58,678 bases of DNA. Source: Bacteroidales bacterium. Lineage in GTDB: Bacteria; Bacteroidota; Bacteroidia; Bacteroidales; WCHB1-69. The notes under the pieces are model-generated. The model ran no database searches. It had not been told where the DNA came from and saw only the letters and a program-made list of their open reading frames with translations. The stretch is from contig JAFVNW010000088.1 in NCBI GenBank assembly GCA_017506175.1, positions 1 through 58,678 on the forward strand, read 5' to 3'. Positions 34,480 to 43,700 of the stretch are shown piece after piece; within the stretch, counting starts at the first letter, position 1, and each line of letters starts with the position of its first letter. A program made the position numbers and the translations under genes.

Positions 34480-35376
34480 GTGGACAACAACTTTTCAAAT
34501 CATCACGCCGGTTTTGTAAACCTCATCGGGAATCCGAATGTGGGGAAGAGCACGCTGATGAACCAGTTGGTGGGCGAGCAGCTGAGCATCACGACGGCAA
34601 AAGCGCAAACGACCCGCCATCGCATCAAGGGCATCGTGGACGGCGAAAATTTCCAGATCATCTACTCCGACCTGCCAGGCATTCTCACCCCCGCCTACAA
34701 AATGCAGGAGATGATGATGCGTTTCGTGACCGGCTCGCTCAAGGATGCCGATGTCATCCTCTACCTCGTGGAGTGCGGCGAAACCAAATACAACGAGGAA
34801 ATCATTGCCAAACTCCAGCAGATTGAGACACCTATCATCCTGGTTCTGAACAAAATAGACAAAGTAAGTGCCGATGTGGTGGAAACGACCGCCCGTCTGT
34901 GGCAATCGCTGCTCCCCCAAGCGGAAATGGTGAAAATATCCGCCCTGGCCGGCGCCCATATCGACGTCTTATTGCAAAAAATCATCGAAAAACTGCCGCT
35001 TTGCCCTCCCTATTTCCCCAAAGACCAGCTCACCGACCGCCCCACACGCTTTTTCGTCTCCGAAATCATCCGCGAGAAAATCCTTCTCCAATACAAAAAG
35101 GAAGTGCCTTATAGCGTAGAAGTTGTCGTGGAAGAATTCAAGGAAAGCGACGACCTGATTCGCATTCGGGCCACGCTTTACGTGGAACGCGACACCCAAA
35201 AGGCCATCATCATCGGCAAGGGCGGACAGGCCATCAAACAACTCGGCATCAACGCCAGAACCGCACTGGAAGAGTTCCTGCAAAAACACGTATTCCTCGA
35301 TCTCTCCGTCAAAGTGCTGAAAGATTGGCGCAATAACGACTTGATAATGAAGAAGTTCGGCTACGACCTGAAATAA
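34480..35376 (+). CDS. era: GTPase Era
   Basis: 298 residues from GTG at 34480, the usual Era length. GTPase motifs: G1 GNPNVGKST (residues about 15-23), G3 DLPG, G4 NKID. The C-terminal KH domain is present (DTQKAIIIGKGGQAIKQLGI with the GKGG loop). Era binds 16S rRNA and helps assemble the 30S subunit. No ATG lies in frame near the motif, so GTG is the best start and is set against the promoter at 34415-34422. Confidence 0.92.
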   Translation: MDNNFSNHHAGFVNLIGNPNVGKSTLMNQLVGEQLSITTAKAQTTRHRIKGIVDGENFQIIYSDLPGILTPAYKMQEMMMRFVTGSLKDADVILYLVECGETKYNEEIIAKLQQIETPIILVLNKIDKVSADVVETTARLWQSLLPQAEMVKISALAGAHIDVLLQKIIEKLPLCPPYFPKDQLTDRPTRFFVSEIIREKILLQYKKEVPYSVEVVVEEFKESDDLIRIRATLYVERDTQKAIIIGKGGQAIKQLGINARTALEEFLQKHVFLDLSVKVLKDWRNNDLIMKKFGYDLK

Positions 35377-35421
35377 TGGTTCGCGAAGAGGACACCATGA
35401 ATCATAATTAAACAAACTATT

Positions 35422-36297
35422 ATGCAAATTATTGACGGCAAGAAGATTGCCATTGAAGTGAAACAAGAAATCGCAGCGAAGGTGCTGTCGATGAGCAAAG
35501 ACCAGCAGCGCGTTCCGCATTTGGCGGCGGTCATCGTCGGAGAGGACGGCGCAGCCAAGACCTACGTTGAAAGCATCCAACGCTCTTGCAAAGAGGTGGG
35601 GTTCATCTCCTCCGTCTATAAATATCCGGAAGACATATCGGAGCGGGAGCTGCTGGAAGCCATTGATTTTCTGAACCATGACGACGAAATCGACGGCTAC
35701 ATCATCCAACTGCCATTGCCGAAACACATCTCCATCGACAAGGTGACGGAACACGTGGACCCGAAAAAGGACATCGACTGCTTCCACCCTATCAACTACG
35801 GCAAGTTGCTGTTGGGCGAGGCCGATTTTCTGCCCGCCACCCCCTACGGCACCATCGAACTGATGCAGCGCGCCGGCATCGAAGTCGCCGGAAAGCACTG
35901 CGTGGTTCTTGGCCGCAGCAACATTGTGGGCAAACCACTGGCCATGCTTCTGGCCGAGAAATCGGCAAAAGGCAACGCCACAGTCACCATCTGCCACAGC
36001 CACACCGAGAATCTGAAGGAGATCTGCGCCACCGCCGACATCCTATTGGTGGCCATCGGCAAAGCGGAGATGATTACCGCCGACTACGTAAAGAAGGGTG
36101 CGGTGGTGATTGACATCGGCATTCACCGCGTGCCAGATGTGGACTCACCGAAGGGCTACCGCATCTGCGGCGACGTGAAGTTCGATGAAGTGGCCTCCAA
36201 ATGCTCTGCCATCACGCCTGTGCCGGGCGGCGTGGGCTCCATGACCATGGCCTGCCTGCTGCTCAACACCCTCCACGCCCGATTGACTACCCTATAA
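35422..36297 (+). CDS. folD: bifunctional methylenetetrahydrofolate dehydrogenase/cyclohydrolase
   Basis: 291 residues. Signature GEDGAAKTYVESIQRSCKEV (residues about 33-52) carries the catalytic Tyr and Lys (K-T-Y), IIQLPLPKHISIDKVTEHVD is the second family signature, and the NADP-binding GRSNIVGKPLAMLL (about 160-174) and CSAITPVPGGVGSMTMACLL follow. FolD converts 5,10-methylene-THF to 10-formyl-THF. It follows era by 45 bp. Confidence 0.96.
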   Translation: MQIIDGKKIAIEVKQEIAAKVLSMSKDQQRVPHLAAVIVGEDGAAKTYVESIQRSCKEVGFISSVYKYPEDISERELLEAIDFLNHDDEIDGYIIQLPLPKHISIDKVTEHVDPKKDIDCFHPINYGKLLLGEADFLPATPYGTIELMQRAGIEVAGKHCVVLGRSNIVGKPLAMLLAEKSAKGNATVTICHSHTENLKEICATADILLVAIGKAEMITADYVKKGAVVIDIGIHRVPDVDSPKGYRICGDVKFDEVASKCSAITPVPGGVGSMTMACLLLNTLHARLTTL

Positions 36298-36352
36298 TAA
36301 TATTTTTTCGATGAAGTGGCCAAAAATCAATTATTTACAAAATTTATAAAAG

Positions 36353-36715
36353 ATGAAAAAAATCGCAAAAATTTTAGCCATTGCAATTGTTGCCGTTATG
36401 CTGGCCTCATGCAATTCCCCTGTAAAAGTGCTTGACAAAGGCATCAAAGACGCGAAGGCAGCCACCACTATGGAAGAGTTAGAGAAAGTGAACAACCAAG
36501 TTGCTGAAAAAATGAAGAAATTTGACGAGGCTGAGTTCAAAAACGACACCGCATTTCAAAATCGTGCCATTGAATACTTCGGAGTTATCATACAGAAAAA
36601 CAAGGAATTACGCGGCACAAACATTAGCGATTTCCTGGAAAATTATGCCGAGGAGACAACCGAAACGATGGATGATATGATGGATGAATTTGATGACGCG
36701 ATGGATGCCGACTAA
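36353..36715 (+). CDS. small acidic lipoprotein
   Basis: 120 residues. Signal KKIAKILAIAIVAVMLASC with lipobox Cys20. The remaining 100 residues are strongly helical, rich in Lys, Glu and Asp, and end in an acidic stretch (DDMMDEFDDAMDAD). The Lys/Glu heptad pattern of about residues 34-60 suggests a short coiled coil. No known family. Followed by a strong terminator. Confidence 0.72.
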   Translation: MKKIAKILAIAIVAVMLASCNSPVKVLDKGIKDAKAATTMEELEKVNNQVAEKMKKFDEAEFKNDTAFQNRAIEYFGVIIQKNKELRGTNISDFLENYAEETTETMDDMMDEFDDAMDAD

Positions 36716-36732
36716 CGTAAGTTCCCTCTCAT

Positions 36733-36768
36733 AAAAAAACGGACGATTATCAACCGTCCGTTTTTTTT
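36733..36768. terminator. bidirectional intrinsic terminator
   Basis: Stem CGGACG / CGTCCG (36740-36745 and 36755-36760), flanked by seven A on the left and eight T on the right, so it can end transcription both from the lipoprotein gene and from the convergent rdgB unit. Confidence 0.9.
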
Positions 36769-36778
36769 ACGCTTGTAT

Positions 36779-37366
36779 TTAGAGAATATTCACTTTATTT
36801 TTGAGAAAATCCATCAGTTTTTGCATGGCGCGACCGCGATGGCTGACGGTGTTCTTGTCGGCTTCGCCCATTTCAGCGAAAGTCTGGTTGAAACCGAGCG
36901 GACGAAAAATCGGGTCGTAGCCGAAACCAGCGGTTCCGCGCTCTTCGGTGATGATTTCGCCATCGACGCGGCCTTCAAAATAGTAGGTCTGATTGTCAAG
37001 AATCAGTGCGACGACGGTTTTAAAACAGGCATTGCGGTTTTCGATGCCCTGCAGTTCGGACATCACCTTCCGAACATTGTCCTGAAAACTGCAATTCTCT
37101 CCGGCATAGCGGGCGGAATAGACGCCAGGGCGGCCGTCCAACGCTTCGATTTCCAGTCCGGTGTCATCGGAAAAGCAATTCACATTGTATTTTTTGTGGA
37201 CATAATCCGCCTTTTGGAAAGCATTACCCATTAAAGAATCGGCTGTTTCGGGGATTTCCTCAAAACAGCCGAGTTCGTCAAGTCCTTTCACGACAAACGA
37301 AGCACCCGCGATTGCGACTGCTTCCTGTAATTTGTGACGATTATGCGTGGCAAAGACTAGTTCCAT
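36779..37366 (-). CDS. rdgB: XTP/dITP diphosphatase (RdgB/HAM1)
   Basis: 195 residues from the ATG at 37366 (MELVFATHNRHKLQEA). The first signature is FATHNRHK, and the conserved SDDTGLEIEALDGRPGVYSA (about 68-87), with a later TERGTAGFGYDPIF, holds substrate-binding Asp and Phe. It removes non-canonical purine nucleotides. The next ATG upstream (37375) would add three residues. It shares a transcript with rpmF 18 bp upstream. Confidence 0.96.
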   Translation of the reverse strand: MELVFATHNRHKLQEAVAIAGASFVVKGLDELGCFEEIPETADSLMGNAFQKADYVHKKYNVNCFSDDTGLEIEALDGRPGVYSARYAGENCSFQDNVRKVMSELQGIENRNACFKTVVALILDNQTYYFEGRVDGEIITEERGTAGFGYDPIFRPLGFNQTFAEMGEADKNTVSHRGRAMQKLMDFLKNKVNIL

Positions 37367-37384
37367 TGCCTGCAAAGGTCAAGA

Positions 37385-37573
37385 TTATGCGTTGGCGCCT
37401 TTGATTTCAATAGCCTGTTTATCCCTGTAGTAACCGCATTCAGGGCATACTCTGTGGGTAAGAATGGCTGCACCGCAGTGGCTGCAAGTAGTCAGTTGTG
37501 GAGCGGTGATGAAATCGTGAGCTCTTCTTTTGTCTCTTCTCATTGCTGAGTGTCTTCTTTTCGGATGTGGCAT
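37385..37573 (-). CDS. rpmF: 50S ribosomal protein L32
   Basis: 62 residues: MPHPKRRHSAMRRDKRRAHD followed by a zinc ribbon CSHCGAAILTHRVCPECGYY with two C-x-x-C pairs, and a C-terminal EIKGANA. Typical L32 of the zinc-binding type. It directly follows yceD (26 bp), as in most bacteria, where both are expressed together. Confidence 0.97.
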   Translation of the reverse strand: MPHPKRRHSAMRRDKRRAHDFITAPQLTTCSHCGAAILTHRVCPECGYYRDKQAIEIKGANA

Positions 37574-37599
37574 AACTATTTAACTTTTAAATTATTAAA

Positions 37600-38145
37600 C
37601 TATTTTTTGATATTTTTAAGGGCTTCCCAGCGCGGGTCGATTTCATCAGATTTTCCGTCTTCCTGCCGGGTAAGCTGCTTCAAAGTCTCCAAAACCTTCG
37701 GGTTGCACGTCGGTTGGCCGTTCTCATCATCGGGATGTACGATGCGGCTGGGCAATGCGAGCGTTATGGCTTCATAAACGAAGTGGTACAAATCCAACTC
37801 GTACTCGTTCTCATTGACAATCCACAGGTTATCTTCCTCCTCAATCTCCTCAACCAGCGGGACCAACTTCACAACCAAATTGTCGTTGAAATCCAAATCC
37901 ACCTTGACTGGATCCAGGCAACGGTCGCAAGGAAACATCACATAACCATGGAAATGGAAATCCAACAATATCATTTTTTCAGAAACATCCATCTCAATCT
38001 GCAACTTCACCAGTCCGTCATGCAAATCGGGGATGTCTGCAAGTTCAAAGAACGTCTTATCACAATCTATTGAAAATGAACGCTTTCCAAGTTCAACTCC
38101 AGCAATTCTCAGCTTAAATTCTTCAAGTTTCGGACTTGTTTTCAC
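37600..38145 (-). CDS. yceD: YceD/DUF177 protein
   Basis: 181 residues. The DUF177 signature is CDRCLDPV (C-x-x-C, about residues 94-97), preceded by a beta-strand region and followed by acidic loops. In plants and bacteria YceD is linked to 23S rRNA accumulation and is nearly always upstream of rpmF, as here. The promoter box at 38164-38171 gives a short leader. Function is still poorly defined. Confidence 0.9.
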   Translation of the reverse strand: MKTSPKLEEFKLRIAGVELGKRSFSIDCDKTFFELADIPDLHDGLVKLQIEMDVSEKMILLDFHFHGYVMFPCDRCLDPVKVDLDFNDNLVVKLVPLVEEIEEEDNLWIVNENEYELDLYHFVYEAITLALPSRIVHPDDENGQPTCNPKVLETLKQLTRQEDGKSDEIDPRWEALKNIKK

Positions 38146-38163
38146 TTTCTACAAATTGGGCTG

Positions 38164-38171
38164 CAAATATA
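38164..38171 (-). promoter_or_regulatory. Bacteroidota -7 promoter box for yceD-rpmF-rdgB
   Basis: TATATTTG on the minus strand followed by CAGC, 19 nt upstream of the yceD start. Confidence 0.72.
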
Positions 38172-38265
38172 CAGCTTTTTTCATGTGCTGTTTAATATGT
38201 TGAAAAAAATTTTTTCACCCATGAATTATCAATTATCAAGCACGAATTATCAATAAAAAAAATCG

Positions 38266-38273
38266 TATCTTTG
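38266..38273 (+). promoter_or_regulatory. Bacteroidota -7 promoter box for the DUF2807 gene
   Basis: TATCTTTG followed by CCGCGC, 42 nt before the start at 38315. Confidence 0.7.
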
Positions 38274-38314
38274 CCGCGCAAAAAAGATATTGTTTCACTA
38301 TAAATTATAGAGGT

Positions 38315-39277
38315 ATGAAAAAAATATTCGCATTAGTTATTTTGGCTTGCGCTTTCTTCAGTGTAAATGCGCAAGAAGCTGGCAATCAGGACTTGAAAAC
38401 CGATTCACGTTTTTTAGATCCCTTCGAACAAGTTGTAATTGAAGCCAATCAGGTCAACTTCAACTTGAATATCTCCTACGCGGTAAGCGCGAAAGTGGAC
38501 GTTCAGGCCGAATCCAATCTGATGCAGTTCATCACCACGGAAGTGAAAGGCAAAACCCTGACCATCGGTCTGGCAAAAAAAGCTAAAATCGCCCCCAACT
38601 TCCCCATTACCATCAACTTGGCAATGCCTGTTGTCACCAAAATCCAGTACAAAGGCGACGGAAACATCTCCATGGACGGCGTTCCTGCTGAGAAAATGGA
38701 ACTCGCGTTGAACGGAAAAGGCAGTTGCAAAATCAACAACTTGAAAGTCAATTCCTCCCTGAAGCTCAACGCCACCGACGGCTTCAAGATTGAGTTCGGC
38801 GAATCCCTCTGCAACAGCAGTGCCGACATCACCATCGCCGACAACGCCGCCGCCAACTTCTCCCGCCTGACCTCCCCGAAACTGAAACTCAACTACACTT
38901 CTGCCCAACCCTCCAAGTTCACCTCCCTGAAGTGCGAATCCTCCCTGTCCATCACCCACAATGGAGCTGGCAACATTGAATTCAGCGGCTTCGCAGGCCA
39001 AAGCATCAACGCGACCTTGAGCAATACCGGTAAAATCTCCATGGCAGGCACCGCTTCCGACATCACCGTCAGCACCACCAGCGCCGCCGCTTTCGACGCA
39101 CTCAACCTCACCGCCGAAAAAGCCAAAGTTACCAACGGGGGCACCGGCGACATCGCCGTTGCCGTCTCTTCCAAACTCGACGCCACCATCTCCTCCAACG
39201 GCTCCATCATCTATAAAGGATTCCCGAAAATCTCTTTGGAAAACACTGCCAAAGGGCAACTCGTGAACAAAAACTAA
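38315..39277 (+). CDS. secreted DUF2807 (head-GIN) protein
   Basis: 320 residues. Signal KKIFALVILACAFFSVNA, cut before QEA. Residues about 35-300 form regular beta-strand repeats with the DUF2807 patterns (DPFEQVVIEANQVNFNLNIS, LNGKGSCKINNLKVN, HNGAGNIEFSGFAGQSINAT), i.e. an auto-transporter-like right-handed beta solenoid. Function unknown; such proteins are common secreted or surface proteins of Bacteroidota. It ends in a terminator at 39341. Confidence 0.88.
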   Translation: MKKIFALVILACAFFSVNAQEAGNQDLKTDSRFLDPFEQVVIEANQVNFNLNISYAVSAKVDVQAESNLMQFITTEVKGKTLTIGLAKKAKIAPNFPITINLAMPVVTKIQYKGDGNISMDGVPAEKMELALNGKGSCKINNLKVNSSLKLNATDGFKIEFGESLCNSSADITIADNAAANFSRLTSPKLKLNYTSAQPSKFTSLKCESSLSITHNGAGNIEFSGFAGQSINATLSNTGKISMAGTASDITVSTTSAAAFDALNLTAEKAKVTNGGTGDIAVAVSSKLDATISSNGSIIYKGFPKISLENTAKGQLVNKN

Positions 39278-39340
39278 CATTGATTACATTTCACAATCAC
39301 GGTTGTACCATTTTCTGGACATCAATTAAATAATCCTTAT

Positions 39341-39372
39341 CAGGGCGGTTTAAAAAAGCCGCCCTGCTTTTA
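39341..39372 (+). terminator. intrinsic terminator after the DUF2807 gene
   Basis: Arms CAGGGCGG and CCGCCCTG (39341-39348 and 39359-39366) with a short T-run after. It ends only 10 bp before the next start (39383). Confidence 0.75.
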
Positions 39373-39382
39373 ATCACCAATT

Positions 39383-40618
39383 ATGGCTAATAAAACTGTT
39401 CCCATTCTGCTTTTGACAGGCTATCTCGGAAGCGGGAAGACCACCCTCGTCAATCACATTCTCTCTAACGAACGCGGCATCAAGTTCGCCGTCATTGTCA
39501 ACGACATCGGCGAGGTGAATATCGACGCGAGCCTCATCCAAAAGGGCGGCGTGGTGGATACGAAGGACGACAGCCTCGTGCCCCTCCAGAACGGCTGCAT
39601 CTGCTGCACCCTCAAGATGGATTTGCTCAAGCAAATCGACGACATTCTCGCCACCGGCAAGTTCGACTACATCATCATCGAAGCCAGCGGCATCTGCGAA
39701 CCCGTCCCCATCGCCCAAACCATCACCACCCTCCAAGAACGCGGCCGCGAATATTTCGGCTACTATCCCTGCCGCCTCGACAGCATCATCACCGTGGTGG
39801 ACGCCCTGCGCCTACAAAGCGAGTTCAACTGCGGCAACAAACTGATTGACAAACAAGTGGACGAGGAAGACATCGAAAACCTGATCATCCAACAGATTGA
39901 GTTCTGCAACCTCCTGTTGCTCAACAAGAAATCGGAAGTCGAGCCGAAAGAGCTCGCCCGTATCAAGCAGATTATACACACGCTCAACCCAGGCGCAAAA
40001 ATCATAGAGTGCGACTATGCCAACGTGAATTTGGAAGAGGTGGTCAACACCGGAGAATTCGATTTCGACCAAGCCTCCCTGGCAGCCGGCTGGGTAAAGG
40101 AGTTCGACCGCCAACGCACGGAGGAAGAGGAAGCGGAAGCCCGAAGACATGGCCACGTCCATCATGAAGAGCATGAACATGAACACGATGAAGAGCACGG
40201 ACATCACCATCATCACGAGCACCACCATCACGAGGGGGGCGAGGTGGAGGAATACGGCATCGGCACATTCGTCTATTACCGTCGTCCCGCCTTCGACGTC
40301 ATCAAGTTCAACGATTTTTTGGGCGAAAAATGGGAAAAGAACATCATCCGAGCCAAAGGCATCTGCTATTTCAAACAGAACCCCAACATGTCGTACCTGT
40401 TTGAGCAGGCGGGCGTTCAGAAAAAGCTAACCGAAGCCGGCCAATGGTTCTGCACGGCCCCCGACGACGAATTGGCGGAAATCCTCGACCGCGAACCCTC
40501 CATCCTGAACGACTGGGACGATGAATACGGCGACAAGATGCAGAAAATCGTCTTCATCGGACAAAACATCGACAAAGAGAAACTGATTGCCCAGCTGGAC
40601 GCCTGTCTTGCGGAGTGA
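39383..40618 (+). CDS. CobW/COG0523-type GTPase with histidine-rich loop
   Basis: 411 residues. Walker A GYLGSGKTTLVNH (about 11-23), the metal-binding motif GCICCTLKMDLL (about 70-81), Walker B-like YIIIEASGICEP and the GTP base motif LLNKKSE are of the CobW/ZNG1 metallochaperone class. A long insert (about 253-290) carries over 15 His mixed with Glu and Asp (HVHHEEHEHEHDEEHGHHHH-type), a likely Zn2+ or Co2+ store, and a CobW C-terminal domain follows. It probably delivers metal to a target enzyme, using GTP hydrolysis. Monocistronic. Confidence 0.9.
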   Translation: MANKTVPILLLTGYLGSGKTTLVNHILSNERGIKFAVIVNDIGEVNIDASLIQKGGVVDTKDDSLVPLQNGCICCTLKMDLLKQIDDILATGKFDYIIIEASGICEPVPIAQTITTLQERGREYFGYYPCRLDSIITVVDALRLQSEFNCGNKLIDKQVDEEDIENLIIQQIEFCNLLLLNKKSEVEPKELARIKQIIHTLNPGAKIIECDYANVNLEEVVNTGEFDFDQASLAAGWVKEFDRQRTEEEEAEARRHGHVHHEEHEHEHDEEHGHHHHHEHHHHEGGEVEEYGIGTFVYYRRPAFDVIKFNDFLGEKWEKNIIRAKGICYFKQNPNMSYLFEQAGVQKKLTEAGQWFCTAPDDELAEILDREPSILNDWDDEYGDKMQKIVFIGQNIDKEKLIAQLDACLAE

Positions 40619-40736
40619 AATCAATAAAAGTGCTCTTATTTGTGTGAAAAACGACAGTCGTCTTCGCTTCAGATGACTGTCATTTTTCATCGTATAAAAT
40701 TTTGGCACAATTCATTTTTTATACACAAAAAAATCG

Positions 40737-40744
40737 TATTTTTG
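40737..40744 (+). promoter_or_regulatory. Bacteroidota -7 promoter box for the C25 peptidase gene
   Basis: TATTTTTG followed by CCTGCC, 38 nt before the start at 40783. Confidence 0.7.
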
Positions 40745-40782
40745 CCTGCCTTAATTTATAGTATATAAATAACTATTGCTTT

Positions 40783-43700
40783 ATGAAAAAATCAATCATT
40801 TTTGCAGTGTTGATCATGGCTTGTTTTGTGGGTTTCTCACAAGAGACTTCGAGTGTGAATTCAGGCAGAGCCTATGAAACGAGATACTCTCAGCCCCAAC
40901 CCGGAGTTCATCAGCTGACGTTTGAATTCCACGATTACAGCATCAGCGAGGTGACACATGACGGGGTGACCTACAGCAAAATCGATTTCGCCTCCAGCAC
41001 CACCACCCAGCAGAAAGGGTGGGCCGAACTGCCATACGTGAGTGCGGCCATCCAGCTGCCGGCCAACAAGAATGTGGACATGGAGGTAGAGATTCATTCT
41101 GCCCCGCTCCTTATCGCATTATCAAACCCGATGCTGCCCTCCCGCGGCGTCATCTACCGCAACCAAGATCCGAACGCCATCCCTTACGAAATCGCACCTG
41201 AATCGATAAACGAGGACGCCTACCCCGCCGACATCGCCACCATGGAAGAGCCCTACATCGTTCGCGACGTGCGCGGCACCTCGGTCAGGGTGTTCCCTTT
41301 CCGCTATATCAGTGAAGGCCAGATGCTTATATATTATAGCAACATCACGGTTATTTTGCGCGAAAACAACCAGCCCGCCACCAACCCGCTGCTGCGCGAG
41401 AACCTGACACCGGTTCGCGAAGCCGTGGGCATGTACCAAAGCATGTTCCTCAACTATGAGCCTTCCCGCACCGCCCTCGCCACCGGCGAAATTGGCGACA
41501 TGCTCGTGCTCACCCCTGCCACTTACGAAAGCGCCGTTGAACCCTACATCCAATGGAAAAAAGAGATGGGCTACAACGTGACCAAACAGGTGGTCAGCTC
41601 CGGTGCCAACGTGGTTAACACCATCCAAACCGCCTACAACAACAACCCCAACCTAATGTACGTGCAACTCGTCGGCGACTGGGCCGACATCAAGTCGAAC
41701 ACCATCAGCAGCGACGGGGTGAACTGCCCAATTGACCCTGCCATGGGCTGCGTGTCGGGCAACGACAACTACCCCGACATCGCCATCGGCCGTTTCTCCT
41801 GCACCAATGCCACTCACGTGACTACCCAGGTGAACAAGGCCATCAACTATGAAAAGAATCCGAACATGGATGCCGGCTGGCGCGAAACCTTCATCGGCAT
41901 CGGTTCCGCCGAGGGCAGTGGCTCCGGCGACGACGGCGAAATTGACTACACACACATTCAACGTATCTACTCCGAGCGTTTGGCGAATTTCACCTACCAA
42001 ACGCACCAGCAGAACTACGGTAACAGCGCCAGCGCCAGCACTTTGGCCGGACACGTCAATCAAGGCGCCTCTACGATTGCCTATTGCGGCCACGGCGATG
42101 TGACGGAGTTCGTCACCACCGGCTATAACAACAACAACGTGAACGCCGCCACCAACGGCGACAAACTGCCATTCATCGTTTCCGTCGCCTGCGTCAACGG
42201 CGCCTTCCATAATTCCTCCGACTGCTTCGCCGAAGCATGGCTTCGCAAACAGAACGGCGGTGCTGTCGTAACCTTGATGTCCACCATCAACCAGCCCTGG
42301 ACTCCCCCGCAAAGAGGCCAGGACTACTTCTACGACATCCTCATCGGCGGCTTCGACTACAGCCAGTACTCCGGCCAGGACGGACTGAGCACCAACGAAC
42401 AACGCACCCACTGGGGAGCCATTGTGGTGAACGCATTCAACCTCGCCCTGCAGGAGAGCAGCACCTCCAGTGATTTGGAGACTTTCAAGACATGGACCAC
42501 CTTCGGCGATGCCTCCTTGCAACTGCGCACCAAGCGTCCTGACGCCATCACAGTTTCCAACGAAGCCATGATGGTCGGCATCCCGTTCACAACCATTGTC
42601 ACCCAAAACGGCGAACCCGTGGCCGATGCATTGGTCTGCATCTCCCAAAACGATGTTTACTACCATGCCTACACGGATGCCAACGGTAGCGTAACCATCC
42701 CGCACGACTTCAATGTGGGCGAGGTACTGCTTGTTGTAACTGCATTCAATACAACCACTATCTACCAAAATATCAACTGTATGGCCGGCAATGTGCCCTA
42801 CCTCACTTTCGTGAGCCGCACTCCTGATATGGTCGTCCACGGCACCCCGCAATACCTCTCGATGACCATGAGCAATGTCGGTTCGGTAGCCACTACCACA
42901 AACACAACCGTGACCATCTCCTGCGACAATCCGGAGCTGACCATCAACGACGGCACCGACTACCTCGCCCCAATGGCAGCCAACGGAGGCACCGCCACCA
43001 TCAGCAACGGCTTCATGGTGACACCTTCCAATAATATTGTGACGGGCGACGTGTTCACCATCAACTACACCGCCACTTGCGGCAGCGACACGTGGACCGG
43101 CAGCTTCACACTCACCGGCATCGGCAGCGACTGCGACGCCCCCACTGGATTGACCACTCAAGCTGAGGGAAACAGCGTAACCCTCACCTGGGATGACAAT
43201 TCCACCCTTGAGAACATCACTATCACAGATGATGTGGAAAGCCATACATACGGCACCATCAATTCGCCCGGCACCGTGGGTTGGAGTTATATTGACGGCG
43301 ACGGTGCCAATACTGGCAGCTTCCAATCTCTCACCTTCACCAATGAAGGCAGCCCGATGGCCTACATCGTATTCGATGACACCCAGATTTCCGGCAGCGC
43401 AATCGTATCAGCCCATTCCGGAGAAAAGTACTTTGCCTGCCCCTACGCAAGAGGCAGCGGCTACTATTCCGCCGGTGTGAACGACGACTGGATTGTCAGT
43501 CCTGAACTAAACTTCACTAGCGAAGCAACCTTCTCGTTCTACGCGCGCTCCTACTCCTCCAGCTATGCCAACGAGCAGTTCTACGTGGCTTACTCGATGA
43601 CCGGCAACGCGGCATCCGATTTCAGCAACATCAACCCCAACCCTGTAACCACCACCACCAACTGGACAGAATACACCTACACGATTCCGGCCAACGCAAA

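Noticed and set aside
34969-36003. Minus-strand frame of 344 codons opposite era and folD
   Set aside because: Spans two real genes of the other strand; no motif, atypical composition.
41653-43326. Minus-strand frame of 557 codons opposite the C25 protease
   Set aside because: Gly/Val/Ala-rich with no domain; caused by codon bias of the GC-rich protease gene.
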